In this document: in pieces, positions 38,817 through 40,893 of the stretch
Position numbering within the stretch: the stretch's first letter is position 1
Layout of the letters: every line of letters starts with the position of its first letter
NCBI GenBank assembly: GCA_002437815.1
Contig: DJRP01000032.1
Coordinates: 1 to 40,893 of the forward strand
DNA: 40,893 nt
Reading direction: 5' to 3'
DNA from: Collinsella sp. UBA6357
GTDB lineage: Bacteria > Actinomycetota > Coriobacteriia > Coriobacteriales > Coriobacteriaceae
Notes under the pieces: generated by a model
The model's input: only the letters and a program-made list of their open reading frames with translations
Databases searched by the model: none
What the model was told of the DNA's origin: nothing
Made by a program: the position numbers and the translations under genes

Positions 38817-39473
38817 CTAAACGAGCACCTGCTCCAACCCGAGTTTGGGCACATGGTGCACCAGGTTCTCATCACGCCAATACTGAAGCGTGCCGTTGGG
38901 GTTGCTGTCCGCCGTATCGATCACCTGGCGCTCCACCGGCACGCCGAAAGCCATGATGAGCTTGAGCTCCAACCGATCGGCATCGAGCCCCATCGCCTGG
39001 ACAACCCCGGGCCTAAAGGCCTTGAAGATGCACGCAGCGACTTCGGGAGTCGCGGACCGAGCGGCCAGCATCATCGTCTGCGCCGCTATGCCGCAGTCGA
39101 CCTCCGTGATTGCCGGGGCAGGCTTTCCGGCAGCAGCGCGTTCGGCCAACACGGCGACGTAGCCGGTCGGACGCTCCCCTTCTGCAGGGCCGGCCCAATC
39201 CTTGAGCGCGGCGGCCCATGCCAGGTTCTCAAACACCGCAGAACACTCATCCACGTCGCTCACCACATGGAATCGCAAGCGTTGGGCGTTGGCGCCACAA
39301 GGCGAAAAGTGGGCAAGGTTGACCAGCTCATACAGGAACTCACACGGAACGCGCATGGTCTCGTCAAAGCGACGGCAGGTTCGGGCGCGGCGGACCAACC
39401 TATCAAACTCCGTAAGCCCCAGCTTATCCCGACCTTGAAAGGCCATCGTTTCGGCCTTGGCGCTATCGATCAC
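38817..39473 (-). CDS. nitroreductase-family protein
   Basis: FMN-dependent oxidoreductase of the nitroreductase superfamily; physiological substrate unknown. The 218 residues include the flavin-binding R-x-CRRFDE segment (here ARTCRRFDE near 30-38), SPCGANAQRLRF, and the C-terminal half with DCGIAAQTMMLAARS, typical of the fold. The start is a GTG at 39473 with AAGGAG 8 bases upstream; a later ATG at 39446 lacks so good a site. It is upstream of the histidine phosphatase gene on the same strand and divergent from the DUF308 gene. Confidence 0.86.
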   Translation of the reverse strand: MIDSAKAETMAFQGRDKLGLTEFDRLVRRARTCRRFDETMRVPCEFLYELVNLAHFSPCGANAQRLRFHVVSDVDECSAVFENLAWAAALKDWAGPAEGERPTGYVAVLAERAAAGKPAPAITEVDCGIAAQTMMLAARSATPEVAACIFKAFRPGVVQAMGLDADRLELKLIMAFGVPVERQVIDTADSNPNGTLQYWRDENLVHHVPKLGLEQVLV

Positions 39474-39645
39474 AAAACCAACTCCTTACTAGAGGACAAC
39501 TCACTAGAATCTATCCCATCCGCCGACATTTAACGAACGCCGGCGTAATATTCCTCAAATGCTGAATAGCTCCCTGCCACACAGGAAATACGAAGGTTGC
39601 AAGCAAAATCAGCGACGCGTTTCCAACGCATAGGAGGTAATCGAT

Positions 39646-40251
39646 ATGTCCATCTGGTTTGACGATGACGAGCATCGCACGAGCGCCTTTGGGTTTGACG
39701 AAGGCAACATGATCGGGCGCGCCATCAAGGGCATCCGCGGTATGTACGGTATGACGGGGGCCATCGCGCTCATTGCCGGCCTCGCACTGCTGTTCGCCCC
39801 GGGCAAAACGCTCGTCTTTTTGACCATCGTGCTCGGAGCGTATTTTGTCATCGCGGGAGCACTGCACCTCATAACGGCCATAGGCATACCGGTGCTCCCC
39901 AGCGGATGGCGCGTGCTCAGCGTAATCACAAGCCTGTTGCTTGTTGTTGGAGGCGTAATCATGCTGCGTAACCAGTATGCGAGTGCCGCAACTTTAGCGA
40001 CCCTCGTTGCGCTAGCGTGCGGTTTCGGTTGGATCATCGAGGGCGTTATGACGATTCTGGAATCTGAGCTTTCCCCGCACCGCGGCTTAGCCATCGCGGG
40101 CGGCTTGTTGTCAATCATCGCAGGCATCGTGGTATTCGCCTTTCCGATCGCCAGCATCGATATGCTTATCCTGTTTGTAGGGGCGGCTCTCACGGTCTTT
40201 GGCCTCGTACTTATCGTGCGCGCGTTCCAGTTTGGAAAAGCCTTGCGCTAG
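39646..40251 (+). CDS. DUF308 (HdeD-like) membrane protein
   Basis: A 201-residue membrane protein with six hydrophobic helices (about 33-52, 58-77, 88-106, 110-133, 143-162 and 169-192) in three repeated pairs, the hallmark of DUF308/HdeD. E. coli HdeD is linked to acid resistance, but the general function is not known. The first 25 residues are acidic and cytoplasmic. AGGAGG lies 7 bases before the ATG. It is followed by a terminator and the YaiI/YqxD gene. Confidence 0.83.
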   Translation: MSIWFDDDEHRTSAFGFDEGNMIGRAIKGIRGMYGMTGAIALIAGLALLFAPGKTLVFLTIVLGAYFVIAGALHLITAIGIPVLPSGWRVLSVITSLLLVVGGVIMLRNQYASAATLATLVALACGFGWIIEGVMTILESELSPHRGLAIAGGLLSIIAGIVVFAFPIASIDMLILFVGAALTVFGLVLIVRAFQFGKALR

Positions 40252-40308
40252 AAAACGGTGTGCAGGACCACTACCATCATAGGACGCTGCAAAGCGCGGT
40301 ATCATCAT

Positions 40309-40341
40309 CCGGGCTCGCCAAAACGCGAGCTCGGATTTTTT
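40309..40341 (+). terminator. intrinsic terminator directly upstream of the YaiI/YqxD gene
   Basis: CCGGGCTCGC, loop CAAAAC, GCGAGCTCGG (10 bp with one wobble), A, then six T (40336-40341). It stands about 58 bases after the DUF308 stop and only 21 bases before the ATG at 40363. Confidence 0.85.
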
Positions 40342-40362
40342 GACGATTTCCAGGAGGCGCCG

Positions 40363-40875
40363 ATGGACGAGGGTTCCACTCGCACGCTCTATATCGATGC
40401 GGACGCCTGCCCCGTCACGCGCGAGGCGCTCGCATGTGCGCGGTCAGCCGGCATACGCGCCGTGATCGCAGGTAATAGCACACAAAACCTCGAGCGCCAT
40501 ATTCGCGCCGACGATCCCCGTGATACCCGGCACGCGCGACGCAAGCGCGGCGGTAACGGGGGATTTTGGGTGGAGACCCTCGATGTAAGTATCGGTGCCG
40601 ACAGTGCCGACTTTGCGATCATCGAGCGCCTGCGCGCCGGAGACATCGTGGTCACGCAGGATATCGGCCTGGCAAGTATGGTCCTAGGCCGCGATGCTGC
40701 AGCCATCGGCGTGCGGGGACGTGTGTATGACAAGGCCATGATCGACATGCAGCTGTTCATACGCCACGAGGAGAAAAAGGTACGCCGTGCCGGCGGACGC
40801 ACACGCGGACCCGCCGCCTTTACGTCTGAGGACCGCGCCCGCTTCAAACGCAACCTACAAGCCCTGCTAAATTAG
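40363..40875 (+). CDS. YaiI/YqxD-family protein (DUF188)
   Basis: A 170-residue conserved protein of the PIN/NYN-like nuclease fold family with no settled function. It begins with the family signature YIDADACPV (D12, D14, C16-P17), has GNSTQNLER, GADSADFAIIERLRAGDIVVTQDIGLA (acidic residues of the predicted metal site), and the terminal RTRGPAAFTSEDRARFKRNLQALL. Start at 40363 with AGGAGG 6 bases upstream; the open frame extends to 40258, but across the terminator. The final stop codon TAG lies within a copy of the palindromic repeat, so an insertion of that repeat may have set the exact C-terminus. Confidence 0.92.
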   Translation: MDEGSTRTLYIDADACPVTREALACARSAGIRAVIAGNSTQNLERHIRADDPRDTRHARRKRGGNGGFWVETLDVSIGADSADFAIIERLRAGDIVVTQDIGLASMVLGRDAAAIGVRGRVYDKAMIDMQLFIRHEEKKVRRAGGRTRGPAAFTSEDRARFKRNLQALLN

Positions 40876-40893
40876 GACGGGGTCAATCTTGCA
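40872..40893 (+). repeat. palindromic repeat element, copy 2 (cut by window end)
   Basis: TTAGGACGGGGTCAAT (40872-40887) is identical to 30273-30288, followed by CTTGCA versus TTGCA. It supplies the stop codon of the YaiI/YqxD gene. The matching right arm would lie beyond the window. Confidence 0.75.

Noticed and set aside
1..40893. CRISPR arrays, rRNA genes, prophage or complete insertion sequences
   Set aside because: No regularly spaced direct repeats, rRNA sequence, phage structural genes, integrases or transposases were seen. The repeats present are palindromic elements without coding capacity.

Overview
The window looks like a chromosomal segment of a Coriobacteriia bacterium, most likely Collinsella or a close relative. 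This is inferred from gene content and style: moderately high GC with locally AT-rich gaps, a Rho factor with a very long basic/acidic N-terminal extension, a CarD-type regulator, LctP lactate permease, ATP-type PEP carboxykinase, DegV, and strong AGGAGG-type ribosome binding sites. No taxonomic search was possible. Almost all of the window is ordinary housekeeping DNA, with one clearly accessory stretch at about 30.2-36.1 kb.

Layout. 1-0.2 kb: the end of a tRNA operon on the minus strand (a partial tRNA, probably Lys, and tRNA-His with its promoter). 0.3-2.5 kb: a class I aminotransferase and a ROK fructokinase on plus. 2.5-9.4 kb, minus: VanZ-like protein plus a two-helix acidic membrane protein, then rho, then argS, each unit closed by an intrinsic terminator. 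9.7-10.9 kb: a CarD-family regulator (+) converging with an HD hydrolase (-). 10.9-16.7 kb: proline and NAD metabolism (proA, a peptidase S33 hydrolase in the opposite orientation, proB, pncB). 16.8-18.3 kb: a small tail-anchored protein, tRNA-Ala(CGC) with its own promoter and terminator, and a PflA-like radical SAM protein. 18.4-18.75 kb: a gene-free stretch that folds into a candidate structured RNA, followed by a perfect 22-bp palindrome. 18.9-21.2 kb: a TagO/WecA-type polyprenyl-phosphate sugar-1-phosphate transferase and trpS. 21.5-27.5 kb, minus: degV, a MarR regulator, a solo B3/B4 protein, pckA and lctP; the last two together route lactate carbon toward gluconeogenesis. 27.7-30.2 kb: a polysaccharide flippase-like membrane protein converging with a metallophosphatase.

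30.2-36.1 kb, accessory: a palindromic repeat element, a GIY-YIG nuclease fused to a DUF2075 ATPase, the core serine genes serC-serA, a long (35-bp arm) inverted-repeat element, and a DUF559-like PD-(D/E)XK nuclease gene. 36.1-40.9 kb: an M20 metallopeptidase, a shortened DUF1015-like protein, a histidine phosphatase, a nitroreductase, a DUF308 membrane protein and a YaiI/YqxD protein whose stop codon lies inside a second copy of the palindromic repeat found at 30.3 kb.

The parts most worth a second look are not the enzymes but the gaps: the 6S-like RNA candidate (18465-18635), the multi-hairpin fold closed by a 15-bp stem between the S33 gene and proB (13822-13920), the 169-bp inverted-repeat element next to the nuclease gene (34774-34942), and the dispersed palindrome (30272-30338 and 40872-40893). 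Several start codons were moved downstream of the longest open frame because a good ribosome binding site and family alignment favour the internal start; these are noted gene by gene.
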